The translations under genes were made by a program, and so were the position numbers. Source: Alphaproteobacteria bacterium (GTDB lineage Bacteria; Pseudomonadota; Alphaproteobacteria; Micropepsales; Micropepsaceae). From it: a DNA stretch of 45,484 bases. Positions 33,466 through 41,554 of this stretch are shown here, piece after piece (positions within the stretch are counted from its first letter, which is position 1; every line of letters begins with the position of its first letter). The notes below the pieces were generated by a model. The model was not told the origin of the DNA, ran no database searches, and worked only from the letters and a program-made list of their open reading frames with translations. Location: positions 1 through 45,484 of the forward strand of contig JABFRX010000107.1 in assembly GCA_013140995.1 (NCBI GenBank), in the 5' to 3' direction.

Positions 33466-34335
33466 TTACGGGTTCGCCGCGCCGAACGTATTGCACTGGT
33501 TCGGGTCGCCGCCCTGCAGCCCGGTGCGGAACCACTGCGCGCGCTGAGCGGCCGAACCGTGCGTGAAGCTTTCGGGCACGACGTAGCCTTGTGCGGCCTT
33601 TTGCAGACGGTCGTCGCCGACGGCGGCGGCGGCGGCCATCGCTTCTTCGATGTCGCCCTGTTCCAGCACCTGCTTCTGCTTCTCGGTGTGGTGGGCCCAT
33701 ACGCCTGCGAGACAATCGGCTTGTAGTTCGAGCTTCACCGACAGTGCGTTCGATTCGGCTTCGCTTGCCCGCTGGCGCGCGGCCATCACTTTTTGCGAGG
33801 TGCCAAGAAGCGTTTGGATGTGGTGGCCGACTTCGTGCGCAACCACATAAGCAAACGCGAAGTCGCCTTGCGCGCCGAGTTTGCTTGCCATTTCGTCGTA
33901 GAACGAGAGGTCGAGGTAAACTTTCTGATCGCGCGGACAGTAGAACGGACCCGACGCGCTTTGCGCGGTGCCGCAATCCGATTGGACGATGCCGGAGAAT
34001 AATACGAGCGTCGGTTCTTGGTAGGCCTTGCCCGAGTTCTTGAAGATTTCCGACCAGACGTCTTCGGTGTCGGCGAGAACGACTTTGATGAAGGCGCTGC
34101 GTTTCGCTTCTTCGCCGCTCTCTTGATAGGGCTGGCCGGGCGCGGTTTCGGTGCCGGCTTGCTGCTGCTCCATCTGACCTAAGAACTGGCGTGGATCGAC
34201 GCCGAAGATCAGCGCCAGCACCACGATGACGATCAGCCCGAGGCCGCCGATGCCGGCCCGGCCCATCGGCATGCCACCACCCTTACCGCGGCGGTCTTCT
34301 ACGTTTTCGCTCTGGCGGCGACCTTCGGTCTTCAT
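33466..34335 (-). CDS. Neutral zinc metallopeptidase, YpfJ/KPN_02809 family
   Basis: A 289-residue membrane-anchored putative zinc protease. The N-terminus has the family's QSENVEDRRG tag, then one hydrophobic segment (GIGGLGLIVIVVLALIFGVDP, about 28-48). The catalytic site is VVAHEVGHHIQTLLG (HEVGH), with the downstream ALSVKLELQADCLAGVWAHH supplying the third ligand Glu. The C-terminal TFGAANP and GSAAQRAQWFRTGLQGGDPNQCNTF are also typical. Physiological role is unknown in the family. It is divergent from the polysaccharide deacetylase gene. Confidence 0.92.
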   Translation of the reverse strand: MKTEGRRQSENVEDRRGKGGGMPMGRAGIGGLGLIVIVVLALIFGVDPRQFLGQMEQQQAGTETAPGQPYQESGEEAKRSAFIKVVLADTEDVWSEIFKNSGKAYQEPTLVLFSGIVQSDCGTAQSASGPFYCPRDQKVYLDLSFYDEMASKLGAQGDFAFAYVVAHEVGHHIQTLLGTSQKVMAARQRASEAESNALSVKLELQADCLAGVWAHHTEKQKQVLEQGDIEEAMAAAAAVGDDRLQKAAQGYVVPESFTHGSAAQRAQWFRTGLQGGDPNQCNTFGAANP

Positions 34336-34496
34336 CGTGCAACCCTTTGGCTAGTTCGTTCGGATTTACCTTGGCAGTTTTTGGCGGATTTTCAAAGCCA
34401 TCCCCCGGGTGCATCTGAAGCGTCATTAACTTCCGCTTGAGTGTGGCGCGAGGTTGCGGCGACACTGGCGAAGCTGGGACTGGGGAAGGAAACGAA

Positions 34497-35369
34497 ATGC
34501 TTTTCAAGGCATTGTCGTTCGTTGCGACGGCCGTTGCCGCGGTCGCGCTGATACTCGCGTTTGTGATGCTGCCACCGTCGCAGATCGAACCTGCGAACGC
34601 GTATTTCCAACCGGGGAATATTTACCGATCGGGCCTCGTGGGTACGAAGACGCTGGCACTGACGTTCGACGACGGACCTTCCGCCTTCACCGACGACATC
34701 CTGGATTCGCTGGCACGCCATCAGGCGCGCGCGACGTTCTTCGTCGTGGGGACGCGCGTGCGGCATCATCCGGCGGCGATGGAACGCATGATGCGCGAAG
34801 GCCATGTGATCGCGAACCATTCGTTCTCGCACGCCAATCTTGGGCAGTATGTCGAGACCCCGCATCGTCTGATCGTGCAGGTCGGCAACACGAACGCCGC
34901 GATCGCGCCTTATGTGCGGCCGGGACAAGGGCTTTACTTCCGCGCGCCCTATGGCGTTTGGCGGCGTGCGCATGCGCGGATCCTGAACGAGGATCCGGTG
35001 CTGAAGCACTATGTCGGGCCGATCTATTGGGATGTCGGCGGCAGTATCTCCTACGACGACAACGGTACGCTGCGTGCGGCGGCCGATTGGGATTGCTGGT
35101 CGCACGATCTTTCGGCAGACGAATGCGCGCGCGGGTACTTGCGCGAAATCCGCCGCAAGCAAGGCGGGGTCGTGTTGATGCACGACATTCGCGAGCGGTC
35201 GCTTTGGATGATCGAGAAGCTGCTGCCGCAGCTCGTCGCCGAAGGCTACACGTTCGTCACGCTTGACGAAGTGCGCGAGTACGATCAGTACAAGGCACCG
35301 GTCACGCCGGATGACGTGCCGGTCGCCGAATACGAAGGCGTGATGCCCTACGGCGCGACGGCGCGGTAG
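34497..35369 (+). CDS. Polysaccharide deacetylase (NodB homology domain)
   Basis: A 290-residue exported or membrane-anchored protein. The N-terminus holds a hydrophobic segment (LSFVATAVAAVALILAFVMLP). The carbohydrate esterase family 4 motifs are in order: LALTFDDGPS (motif 1, metal-binding second Asp), VIANHSFSH (motif 2, the two His ligands), FRAPYGVW (motif 3) and VVLMHDIRE (late His). The reaction is N-deacetylation of cell-wall or exopolysaccharide sugars. ATG 34497 has an AAGGA seven bases upstream; a further 20 in-frame codons upstream are out of character. Confidence 0.92.
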   Translation: MLFKALSFVATAVAAVALILAFVMLPPSQIEPANAYFQPGNIYRSGLVGTKTLALTFDDGPSAFTDDILDSLARHQARATFFVVGTRVRHHPAAMERMMREGHVIANHSFSHANLGQYVETPHRLIVQVGNTNAAIAPYVRPGQGLYFRAPYGVWRRAHARILNEDPVLKHYVGPIYWDVGGSISYDDNGTLRAAADWDCWSHDLSADECARGYLREIRRKQGGVVLMHDIRERSLWMIEKLLPQLVAEGYTFVTLDEVREYDQYKAPVTPDDVPVAEYEGVMPYGATAR

Positions 35370-35394
35370 TTTCTCAGCAAAAAGGGAGTTCGTC

Positions 35395-35991
35395 GTGAAG
35401 CGCGAAACCATGTCCGCGTTGCTGGTTGCAGCTGCGTTTTTGGTCCAGACCGACACCGCGCACGCGTGCGCCTGCTGTACGGAGCCGGGTCAGCGGTTCG
35501 AGTACGCCGGGGCGATCGACACCTACCTGCGCGCCGAGATGGCGCAGATGCGTTTTGCGCCGACCGCGGTGCTTTACAGCGACGCGGGCTTTCCGGACAG
35601 CGTGCAGGGCATTCGCAATCCAGCGGGCGGCCCCTATGGCGTGCGGGCCTCTATCGGCAATGTCGTGTCGTTCGAGTTTACCGATCCTTCGGGCCGCATC
35701 GGACGCCTCGCGTTTCCGCGGCCGAACGTGATGGGACGCTTCGAGGTCGATCCGCGTGCGAGCGTTGGGCCTGTGCCACCAAACGGGCCCTCGCTTTACA
35801 AGGAGTGGCGCTTGCAACGCGCGGCGCAGTTCAGAGGTCCGATCGCCGCCGGGGGACCGGCTGTGTTTGCGACGTTGATCCTGCACGGCGATGGGAACTC
35901 GTGCTCGGCCGCGCCGAACTTCAAACGCTGGACGCTGACGGTCAAAGGCCGCGGCGTGGCGTTTACGTTTTTGGGCGACCTTGCGCCTTAA
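35395..35991 (+). CDS. Secreted protein of unknown function with CACC motif
   Basis: A 198-residue protein with a signal peptide that ends near HACA; the mature N-terminus has the cluster CACC at about residues 25-28. The rest is strand-rich with one more Cys near residue 172 and no family that I recognise. GTG 35395 is preferred, with AAGGGAG six bases upstream; ATG 35410 would shorten the signal peptide. The Cys cluster could bind metal or a cofactor, or be a disulfide, but this is a guess. It follows the deacetylase by 25 bp and may be co-transcribed. Confidence 0.72.
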   Translation: MKRETMSALLVAAAFLVQTDTAHACACCTEPGQRFEYAGAIDTYLRAEMAQMRFAPTAVLYSDAGFPDSVQGIRNPAGGPYGVRASIGNVVSFEFTDPSGRIGRLAFPRPNVMGRFEVDPRASVGPVPPNGPSLYKEWRLQRAAQFRGPIAAGGPAVFATLILHGDGNSCSAAPNFKRWTLTVKGRGVAFTFLGDLAP

Positions 35992-36021
35992 AAGAAATCA
36001 GCTTCTTTTCTGATAGCTGAT
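35991..36021 (-). terminator. Probable terminator for the 36025-37857 gene
   Basis: On the minus strand a 7-bp stem (ATCAGCT and AGCTGAT) with an 11-base loop is followed by TTCTTTTAAG. The stem is short and its loop could refold, so this is a moderate call. It lies just beyond the stop codon. Confidence 0.45.
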
Positions 36022-36024
36022 CGC

Positions 36025-37857
36025 TTACCGCGTCGCTGGTGCTGTTGCTGGTGGCGCACCAGGGTATCCCGTTGGTGCCGGCGGTGGGGCGCCGCGCTGA
36101 GTTAGCAGCGTCATCAGCAAACCGCGGGCGTCGATGTCGGGTGGGGTTGCTGCGCCTTTGCCGGGGCCTGGGCCTTGTTTTAGTTCGCTAAGGCCGAAGT
36201 CCATGCGTGCGTCGTAGGTGCGGTCGATTTGGTTGCGTAGCGACTGTTCGGCTGCATACCACTCGGCTTTGTAACCGTCGTCGCGGCAGGTGGCGAGTTC
36301 GGCCGGGTCGTTCGCGCCCCAGCGGCGTTCGATACAGTGGTAGGGATCGAACGAGAGCGCGAACATGCGCTTGCGGATTTCTTCGTAACCCAGTTGGAAC
36401 GGCGTGCCGTTCGAGCGGTGATAGGTGATCGTGCACGCGGCGGCTTCCTGGTCGTACGCGCCAAGTAGATCGGTGAGCAAATCGTAGCCCGCGTATTGGA
36501 TGCGCCGGTCGCCGGCGGCGTGCCATTCGACGAAGCGTTGCACCTGGTCGCGCAGTTCCTTGAACGACGTTTTCAGACGCGCGTCGCGCGATGGCGACGA
36601 GTAGTCTTCCCACTCACCTTCCGTGCCGTAGATGTTGGGCGGCAATCGCGGCGGCTGACCCTTCAGGTGAATGCCACGCGCGATTGCGATATCTACGGCT
36701 TCGGCGCGGTATTTGATGTCTTCGCAGTTCGCGCGCATCATGTTGCGAAGTTCCTGCACCGGCTCATACGCGAGCGAGCCGCCGCCCATCTTGGCGCGCA
36801 GATAGTCGTAGTAGTCGGCTTGCTGATCCTCGAGCAGGAACGCGCCCGACGCCCATTGGCGGTCGCTTTCGGGCCTCGCCACGTTGCCGAAAAATTGCTC
36901 GGTCGAGTAGTCGGGGATATCTGCGTTCTTTGCGAAGGTGACTGTGCCGCCGAGAAGCGTGCCGTCGGCCGACTTCGTTGCGTTGACTAGGCGCATGGGG
37001 CGCCAATTCTTGAAGCCGGAACCCATGCCCGGGGACGAGCGCACGAACTTACGGCCGTAAGTGCCGCGCGTCAGCGTGTTGTCGGGGTGAGCGTCGATAT
37101 AGAGGATGCGTCCGTCGTCTTCGACTTTGTAGACGACCGCGAGGTGACCGTTCGGATCGTAGAGGACGGAGCCTGCGCGTAGCGCTTTGCGGTCGATGCG
37201 GACAGGATAGAGGTCGGTCGCTTCCATGTCCGGGTGCAGCCGGTACATGGCAGATGAGATTCCGTTGCGCAGATTGAGGAGCAGGTCGAGACCGTTCATC
37301 GAACCTGTCACGACATCGCGGCGGCCGGCGATGCTGTTGCCGCTCGCTGTGTAGCGAATGTCGCGCGTGCTACCGCGCGGACTGACCGCCGAGATGTAGG
37401 AGAACGGCAGACCGCGCTTCCACGCGTAGTAGGCGCGCAGGAAGTACGGTAGGTCGGCGCAGTCGGCCTTGAAGAACACGCCGGGGCGATCGGTGCGCGC
37501 GAACGGGTTCGCCGGGTTTTTCATGCATTGATCGACAGTGCGGCAGTTCGCGTTGCCTATCGCGGCGATGAATTCGGAATAGCCGCGTTCGTCGGCGTCG
37601 CTCCACGCATCGCGGAAAACGCGGTAAGTCGACGATGTGTTGACGAGGAGTGCGGGCCCTTGCGGCTCTGGCGCCGTGACGATCGCCGGTCCGGTTGGTT
37701 GCGGTTGTGCTGGCGGTGGCTGCGCGGGCGGTGGCGGCTGGATGACCGGCGGTTGCGCGATCGGCATCCCTTGCGCGGACGCCTCAGTCCAGAAGCTTAA
37801 CAGGCACAAAGCTGCCGCCCCGGCCAAGACCGGCTTCAAGTGACGACGCACGCTCAA
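36025..37857 (-). CDS. Large secreted protein, possible NlpC/P60- or papain-like cysteine hydrolase
   Basis: A 610-residue protein with a signal peptide (about residues 1-28, ending ASA) and a Pro/Gln-rich linker (residues about 35-55). The next section has VFFKADCADLPYFLRAYYAWKRGLPFSY, then GSVLYDPNGHLAVVYKVEDD and ILYIDAHPDNTLT. A Cys in 'DCADLP', a His in 'GHLAVVY' and an acidic 'DAHPDN' in this order look like the Cys/His/Asp triad of NlpC/P60-like or transglutaminase-like folds. The C-terminal 250 residues are helical and rich in charges, with another Pro-rich end. No family recognised with certainty. A cell-wall hydrolase is a reasonable but untested idea. Confidence 0.65.
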   Translation of the reverse strand: MSVRRHLKPVLAGAAALCLLSFWTEASAQGMPIAQPPVIQPPPPAQPPPAQPQPTGPAIVTAPEPQGPALLVNTSSTYRVFRDAWSDADERGYSEFIAAIGNANCRTVDQCMKNPANPFARTDRPGVFFKADCADLPYFLRAYYAWKRGLPFSYISAVSPRGSTRDIRYTASGNSIAGRRDVVTGSMNGLDLLLNLRNGISSAMYRLHPDMEATDLYPVRIDRKALRAGSVLYDPNGHLAVVYKVEDDGRILYIDAHPDNTLTRGTYGRKFVRSSPGMGSGFKNWRPMRLVNATKSADGTLLGGTVTFAKNADIPDYSTEQFFGNVARPESDRQWASGAFLLEDQQADYYDYLRAKMGGGSLAYEPVQELRNMMRANCEDIKYRAEAVDIAIARGIHLKGQPPRLPPNIYGTEGEWEDYSSPSRDARLKTSFKELRDQVQRFVEWHAAGDRRIQYAGYDLLTDLLGAYDQEAAACTITYHRSNGTPFQLGYEEIRKRMFALSFDPYHCIERRWGANDPAELATCRDDGYKAEWYAAEQSLRNQIDRTYDARMDFGLSELKQGPGPGKGAATPPDIDARGLLMTLLTQRGAPPPAPTGYPGAPPATAPATR

Positions 37858-38012
37858 TCCCCCTAGATCGCCTGCTTCTCTTCTCGCTAGCCAGCCAAGC
37901 TAGCTGTCGGGGGCGGCGGGTCAATTGAGCGCCGTTACTCCCCAGGCAAATGGCGGCACACGGTGGCGAACGGGCCACGTTTTCGTGACGGGTAGGTATT
38001 CCGCGGATTAAC

Positions 38013-38053
38013 CTAGTACCAACGCTTGACTAGTATGAGCTTCGCACTATATG
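38013..38053 (+). promoter_or_regulatory. Candidate sigma70 promoter with overlapping dyad, upstream of padR
   Basis: TTGACT at 38026-38031 and TATATG at 38048-38053 are separated by 16 bp, a good -35/-10 pair about 70 bp before the padR start. An inverted repeat CTAGT-N11-ACTAG (38013-38017 and 38029-38033) overlaps the -35 element and could be an operator, as PadR proteins commonly repress their own operon. The rest of the 264-bp gap (37858-38121) shows no gene. Confidence 0.5.
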
Positions 38054-38121
38054 CGTCTCCATGATACCGATTTCGAAACGCCGAGGTTCGCGGCGCCCAA
38101 GCGACCAAGCGGGAGGGCGCA

Positions 38122-38493
38122 GTGACGTCTGCCGAAGCACACGTAAAAAAGTTCCGCAAGGAACTGCATAGCGGCATCGCCGCTATGGTGCTTCTGGCGT
38201 TGCTGGAGCGGACGGGGGACGAAATGTACGGCTACCAGATCGCCAAGGAGATCGGCGCCAAAGCAGGCGGTGCATCGTTCCTGAAACAAGGGGCGATCTA
38301 CCCGGTGCTGCGCTCGCTTCATGCAGCGGGGCTCCTGTCCAGCCGTGTCGAAGTGTCGATGTCGGGGCCGCCGCGGCGCTACTATGCGATCTCGACGTTA
38401 GGCCGCGAGGCGTTGGAGACATGGCGCGTCGTGTGGGCCGACCTGCGCGGCTTTGTCGATGCTCTCGTGGAACCGGGAGGCTCGCGTGGCTGA
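38122..38493 (+). CDS. PadR-family transcriptional regulator
   Basis: A 123-residue winged-helix protein. VLLALLERTGDEMYGYQIAKEI, FLKQGAIYPVLRSLHAAGLLSS and PPRRYYAISTLGREALETWR are the classical PadR helices, wing and start of the C-terminal dimer helix. GTG 38122 has GGGAGG about six bases upstream. It overlaps the downstream membrane-protein gene by eight bases. PadR plus an N-terminal HAAS-type membrane partner is a common regulatory pair for envelope stress or transport genes. Confidence 0.9.
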   Translation: MTSAEAHVKKFRKELHSGIAAMVLLALLERTGDEMYGYQIAKEIGAKAGGASFLKQGAIYPVLRSLHAAGLLSSRVEVSMSGPPRRYYAISTLGREALETWRVVWADLRGFVDALVEPGGSRG

Positions 38494-39406
38494 AGGCAAC
38501 AAGCCGGGCGCCGTGCCGCCCCAGAGCATCAAAGATTATCTCGATCAGCTTCGCGTTTGTTTGAAAGGCCAGCCGCCTGCGTTGATTCAAGACGCGCTGA
38601 CCGATGCGGAAGAGTATCTGCGCGGCGAGCAAGCCGATGCGCCTGAAGAAGGCGAAGCGGTCATGATGGCGCGCATCATCGAAACCTATGGAACACCACA
38701 AGAAACGGCCGAGGAGTACATCGCCATGGAACAAGCGATCAGCCCATTCCCATCACGCACCGAAGATGTAGCGCCCGCGCGCAGCGGGCCGGGCTTGTTC
38801 GGCGTACTTGTCGACCCGCAGGCTTATGGCGCGTTGATCTACATGTTGCTCTCGCTTGCGACGGGCATCTTCTATTTCACCTGGGCGGTGACGGGCGTCA
38901 GCTTGTCACTCGGTCTTGCGATCCTGATCATCGGCGTGCCGTTCGCGCTGCTCTTTGTGTACTCGGTGCGCGTGATCAGCTGGGTTGAAGGGCGGGTGGT
39001 CGAGGCGTTGCTCGGCGTGCGCATGCCGCGACGGCTTCCGACGCAAGAAGAAGGCGGCACCCTTTGGATACGGATTAAGCGCGTGCTCGCCGACGGGCGG
39101 ACGTGGGGTTCGCTGATCTACATGATCCTGCAGCTGCCGCTTGGCGTGATCTATTTCACGCTGGCCGTGGGGCTTGGCGTGACGTCGGGGTCGGTGATCG
39201 CCGGCGCGTTCTACGAGCTCAGCACGGGTAAAAACGTCGTGCGTATCGACACCTATCCGGAACTCGACGCACTACTGAACACGCCGCACGGGCTGGTGTT
39301 GCTCGTGGTTGCCGGCATGATCGGCATCCTGTTCACACTGCATCTGGCGCGGGTGATCGGGTTCATCCACGGCAAGATCGCCGAGGCGTTGCTGGTGCGG
39401 GCTTAG
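38486..39406 (+). CDS. HAAS-like plus sensor-domain integral membrane protein
   Basis: A 306-residue protein. The N-terminus (IKDYLDQLRVCLKGQPPALIQDALTDAEEYLRG, then TYGTPQETAEEYIAM) matches the HAAS/DUF1700-type cytoplasmic helix region that pairs with PadR. Two similar membrane blocks follow: YMLLSLATGIFYFTWAVTGVSLSLGLAILIIGVPFALLFVYSVRVISWVEG and the related YMILQLPLGVIYFTLAVGLG, of the 'sensor' type (PF13796), separated by VRMPRRLPTQEEGG. GTG 38486 has GGGAGG six bases before it and overlaps padR. A signal-sensing partner of PadR is likely. Confidence 0.78.
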   Translation: MAEGNKPGAVPPQSIKDYLDQLRVCLKGQPPALIQDALTDAEEYLRGEQADAPEEGEAVMMARIIETYGTPQETAEEYIAMEQAISPFPSRTEDVAPARSGPGLFGVLVDPQAYGALIYMLLSLATGIFYFTWAVTGVSLSLGLAILIIGVPFALLFVYSVRVISWVEGRVVEALLGVRMPRRLPTQEEGGTLWIRIKRVLADGRTWGSLIYMILQLPLGVIYFTLAVGLGVTSGSVIAGAFYELSTGKNVVRIDTYPELDALLNTPHGLVLLVVAGMIGILFTLHLARVIGFIHGKIAEALLVRA

Positions 39407-39428
39407 ACACCTACCCCCAAAGAATGCG

Positions 39429-39453
39429 AGGGCCGCGCGTTGCGGCCCTTTTT
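39429..39453 (+). terminator. Intrinsic terminator after the padR operon
   Basis: An 8-bp stem (AGGGCCGC and GCGGCCCT) with a 5-base loop runs into TTTTTCTTT, a classical rho-independent terminator placed 22 bp after the stop codon and 50 bp before the PPK2 start. Confidence 0.85.
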
Positions 39454-39503
39454 CTTTGCGCCGAAATCCGCTCAATTCGCGGTGACACGAAAAGGGGCAC
39501 GGG

Positions 39504-40301
39504 ATGGCGAAGGACAAGGCTAAGCCGAAGGCAGACGACAAGCTCTCGGATAAGGACTACGAGAAGCTGCTGGAACAGTTGCAGATCGAGCTTGTGAAGT
39601 TTCAGCGCGACGTGATTGCGGACGGGACGAAGGTTGCGATCGTCGTCGAGGGGCGCGACGGGGCCGGTAAGGACGGCACGATCAAGCGGATCGTCGAGCA
39701 CATGAGCCCGCGGGAAACGCGGGTCGTGGCGCTGAGCAAGCCCACCGACCGGGACCGCGCGTCGTGGTACTTTCAGCGCTACGTGCCGTTTCTGCCGGCC
39801 GGCGGGGAAATCGTGCTGTTCAACCGCTCTTGGTACAATCGCGCGGGCGTCGAGCCGGTGATGGGGTTTTGCTCGCCGGAGCAGACGAAGAGCTTCCTCG
39901 ACGAGGCGCCGCATTTCGAGACGATGCTGACGCGCGCCGGCGTGCGGCTGGTCAAATACTATCTCGACATTTCGAAAGAAGAACAGAAAGAGCGGCTGGC
40001 CGACCGGCGCAGCAATCCGTTGAAGCAATGGAAGATCAGCCCGATCGACGCGGCGGCGATGAAGAAGTGGAGTGCTTATTCGGAAGCGCGCGACGCGATG
40101 TTCATGCGCACGAGCCACGACGCCGCGCCGTGGTTCGTCGTGAAGGCAAACCGCAAGAAGATCGCCCGGCTCAACATCATCCGCCACCTGCTTGGGCAGT
40201 TCGACTACAAGGGCAAGGACGAGAAGGTGTTGAAGGTGGACCCCGCGATCGTGTTCCGGTTCACGGAGAAGGCGCTGACGCAGGATCTGCTGGCGCACTG
40301 A
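39504..40301 (+). CDS. ppk2: Polyphosphate kinase 2
   Basis: A 265-residue cytoplasmic enzyme that transfers phosphate between polyphosphate and nucleotides. Walker A is EGRDGAGKDGTI (residues 49-60); GEIVLFNRSWYNRAGVEPVMGF and the lid-like DRRSNPLKQWKISPIDAAAMKKW are typical PPK2 class I stretches. The N-terminus is Lys-rich and the length fits single-domain members. GAAAAGGGG lies upstream of the ATG. It follows a terminator, so it has its own promoter. Its stop is 7 bp from that of the convergent AlkZ-like gene. Confidence 0.93.
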   Translation: MAKDKAKPKADDKLSDKDYEKLLEQLQIELVKFQRDVIADGTKVAIVVEGRDGAGKDGTIKRIVEHMSPRETRVVALSKPTDRDRASWYFQRYVPFLPAGGEIVLFNRSWYNRAGVEPVMGFCSPEQTKSFLDEAPHFETMLTRAGVRLVKYYLDISKEEQKERLADRRSNPLKQWKISPIDAAAMKKWSAYSEARDAMFMRTSHDAAPWFVVKANRKKIARLNIIRHLLGQFDYKGKDEKVLKVDPAIVFRFTEKALTQDLLAH

Positions 40302-40308
40302 TGCTGTT

Positions 40309-41505
40309 TCAGAACCGGCGGAGTGTGTTCGCGAGTTCGGTGCGGCTCTTGAAGGTGACCCGATCGAGGGCGAGCCATTGCGCCATCGCTATGAGTTGGC
40401 TGTTGAGCGCGGGGGCGATTGCTTTGGGGTCGATGCCGGGTTCGGTGTGGCCGCCTAAGACCAACAAACGGCTTTGTTTGCGGTCGGCCTTTAGGTCCAC
40501 GCGGGCGACGAGGCGGTCGCCGCGCAAGAACGGCATCACGTAGTAGCCGTGCGTGCGCTTGTGTTTGGGCGTGTAGAACGCGAGGCGGTAGTGGAAATTG
40601 AACAGGCGCTCCGTGCGCGGGCGCATCCAGATCAGCGAGTCGAAGGGGGAGAGGAGTGCGCTTGCTTCGACTTCGCGCGGGATTCTTACACCGCTTGGGA
40701 TGTAGGCTTTGTGGTTCCAGCTTTCGACGGTGACTTCGGTAAGCTCGCCAGTGTCGAGTAGTTCGCGAAGGCGCGCTTTCGTGTCGGCGACGGGGAGGCG
40801 GAAGTAGTCGCGCAGGTCGAATTCGGTGCAAACGCCGTGTGCGCGGGCGGCGATGCGCAGTAGTTCGCGTTGCGCGTCTTCGGGCGTGGGCGTCGGTGCG
40901 TTCAGGACCGCGTCGTGGATCACGCGTTCGGGGAGCGCGTAGAGGCGCTCGAAGCCGCGGCGGCCGGCGGACGTGAGCTGGCCGGTCCAGAACAGGTATT
41001 CGAGCGCGCGCTTGCCGTCGCTCCAGCCCCACCAATTCCCGGTGGACTTTCCGCCCTCCGAGAGTTCGCCCGCACCTAGTGGGCCGCGGTCCGCGATTTC
41101 CTGCATCACCGCTTTGATGAAATCCGGGCGTTCGCGAGCGACGCGTGCGAGGCTTTTCCACCCACCCTGCCCTTCGCGCGCCTTTGCCATGCGCCAGCGG
41201 AAGAGTTGGTGATAGGTCATGGGGATGAGGGATGCCTCGTGTCCCCAATATTCGAAGAGTTGGCGTGGGGCCTTTAGCGAGAGCTTGTCGAGGGCTGCCG
41301 TGTCGTAGGGACCGAGCCTTGAGAACAGCGGCAGATAGTGGGAGCGGACGAGGACGTTGACGCTGTCGAGTTGAAGCAAGCCGATCTGTTTGATCGTCTT
41401 GAGCAAAGGGCCCTTGTTGCCGAAGCCTTGGGCCGCGATCGCGAGGCGGCGTGCCTCAGCGAGCGAGAGCGTGTTCGTCGTTAGTTTTTGGGATTTTGGG
41501 GCCAC
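40309..41505 (-). CDS. Winged-helix DNA-binding protein, AlkZ/YcaQ-like DNA glycosylase
   Basis: A 398-residue HTH_42 protein resembling E. coli YcaQ and Streptomyces AlkZ, DNA glycosylases that unhook crosslinks or bulky adducts. The QxD catalytic motif is present in IGLLQLDSVNVLVRSHYLPLFSRLG (Gln-Leu-Asp). Family stretches FEYWGHEASLIPM, LLSPFDSLIWMRPRTERLFNF and AFYTPKHKRTHGYYVMPFL are clear. GTG 41505 is the start; the conserved part begins at LSLAEARRLAIAAQGF and no good ribosome site is visible. The bases just upstream are the tRNA remnant, so the native promoter may have been lost or replaced. Confidence 0.87.
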   Translation of the reverse strand: MAPKSQKLTTNTLSLAEARRLAIAAQGFGNKGPLLKTIKQIGLLQLDSVNVLVRSHYLPLFSRLGPYDTAALDKLSLKAPRQLFEYWGHEASLIPMTYHQLFRWRMAKAREGQGGWKSLARVARERPDFIKAVMQEIADRGPLGAGELSEGGKSTGNWWGWSDGKRALEYLFWTGQLTSAGRRGFERLYALPERVIHDAVLNAPTPTPEDAQRELLRIAARAHGVCTEFDLRDYFRLPVADTKARLRELLDTGELTEVTVESWNHKAYIPSGVRIPREVEASALLSPFDSLIWMRPRTERLFNFHYRLAFYTPKHKRTHGYYVMPFLRGDRLVARVDLKADRKQSRLLVLGGHTEPGIDPKAIAPALNSQLIAMAQWLALDRVTFKSRTELANTLRRF

Positions 41506-41509
41506 AGGA

Positions 41510-41554
41510 TGGGTGCAGGGATAGGATTTGAACCTATGACCTTCAGGTTATGAG
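41510..41554 (-). pseudogene. 3' remnant of an initiator-type tRNA-Met (CAU)
   Basis: Read on the minus strand, the segment holds an anticodon loop CTCATAA, 3' anticodon stem CCTGA, variable loop AGGTC, a T-arm of ATAGG-TTCAAAT-CCTAT (five perfect pairs), a 7-base acceptor 3' strand, discriminator C and an encoded CCA. The 5' half is absent: the bases before the loop (GGCTCT) do not pair with CCTGA, and no D-arm or matching acceptor strand follows. The CTCATAACCTGAAGGTC core is most like bacterial initiator tRNA. It cannot fold as a working tRNA. It abuts the truncated DUF3775 frame, which points to recombination at a tRNA gene. Confidence 0.75.

Noticed and set aside
39504-40301. Loss of a Walker B Asp in PPK2 (FNRSWYNRAG)
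   Set aside because: Asn is known at this position in other PPK2 enzymes as far as I recall, so it is not evidence of inactivation.
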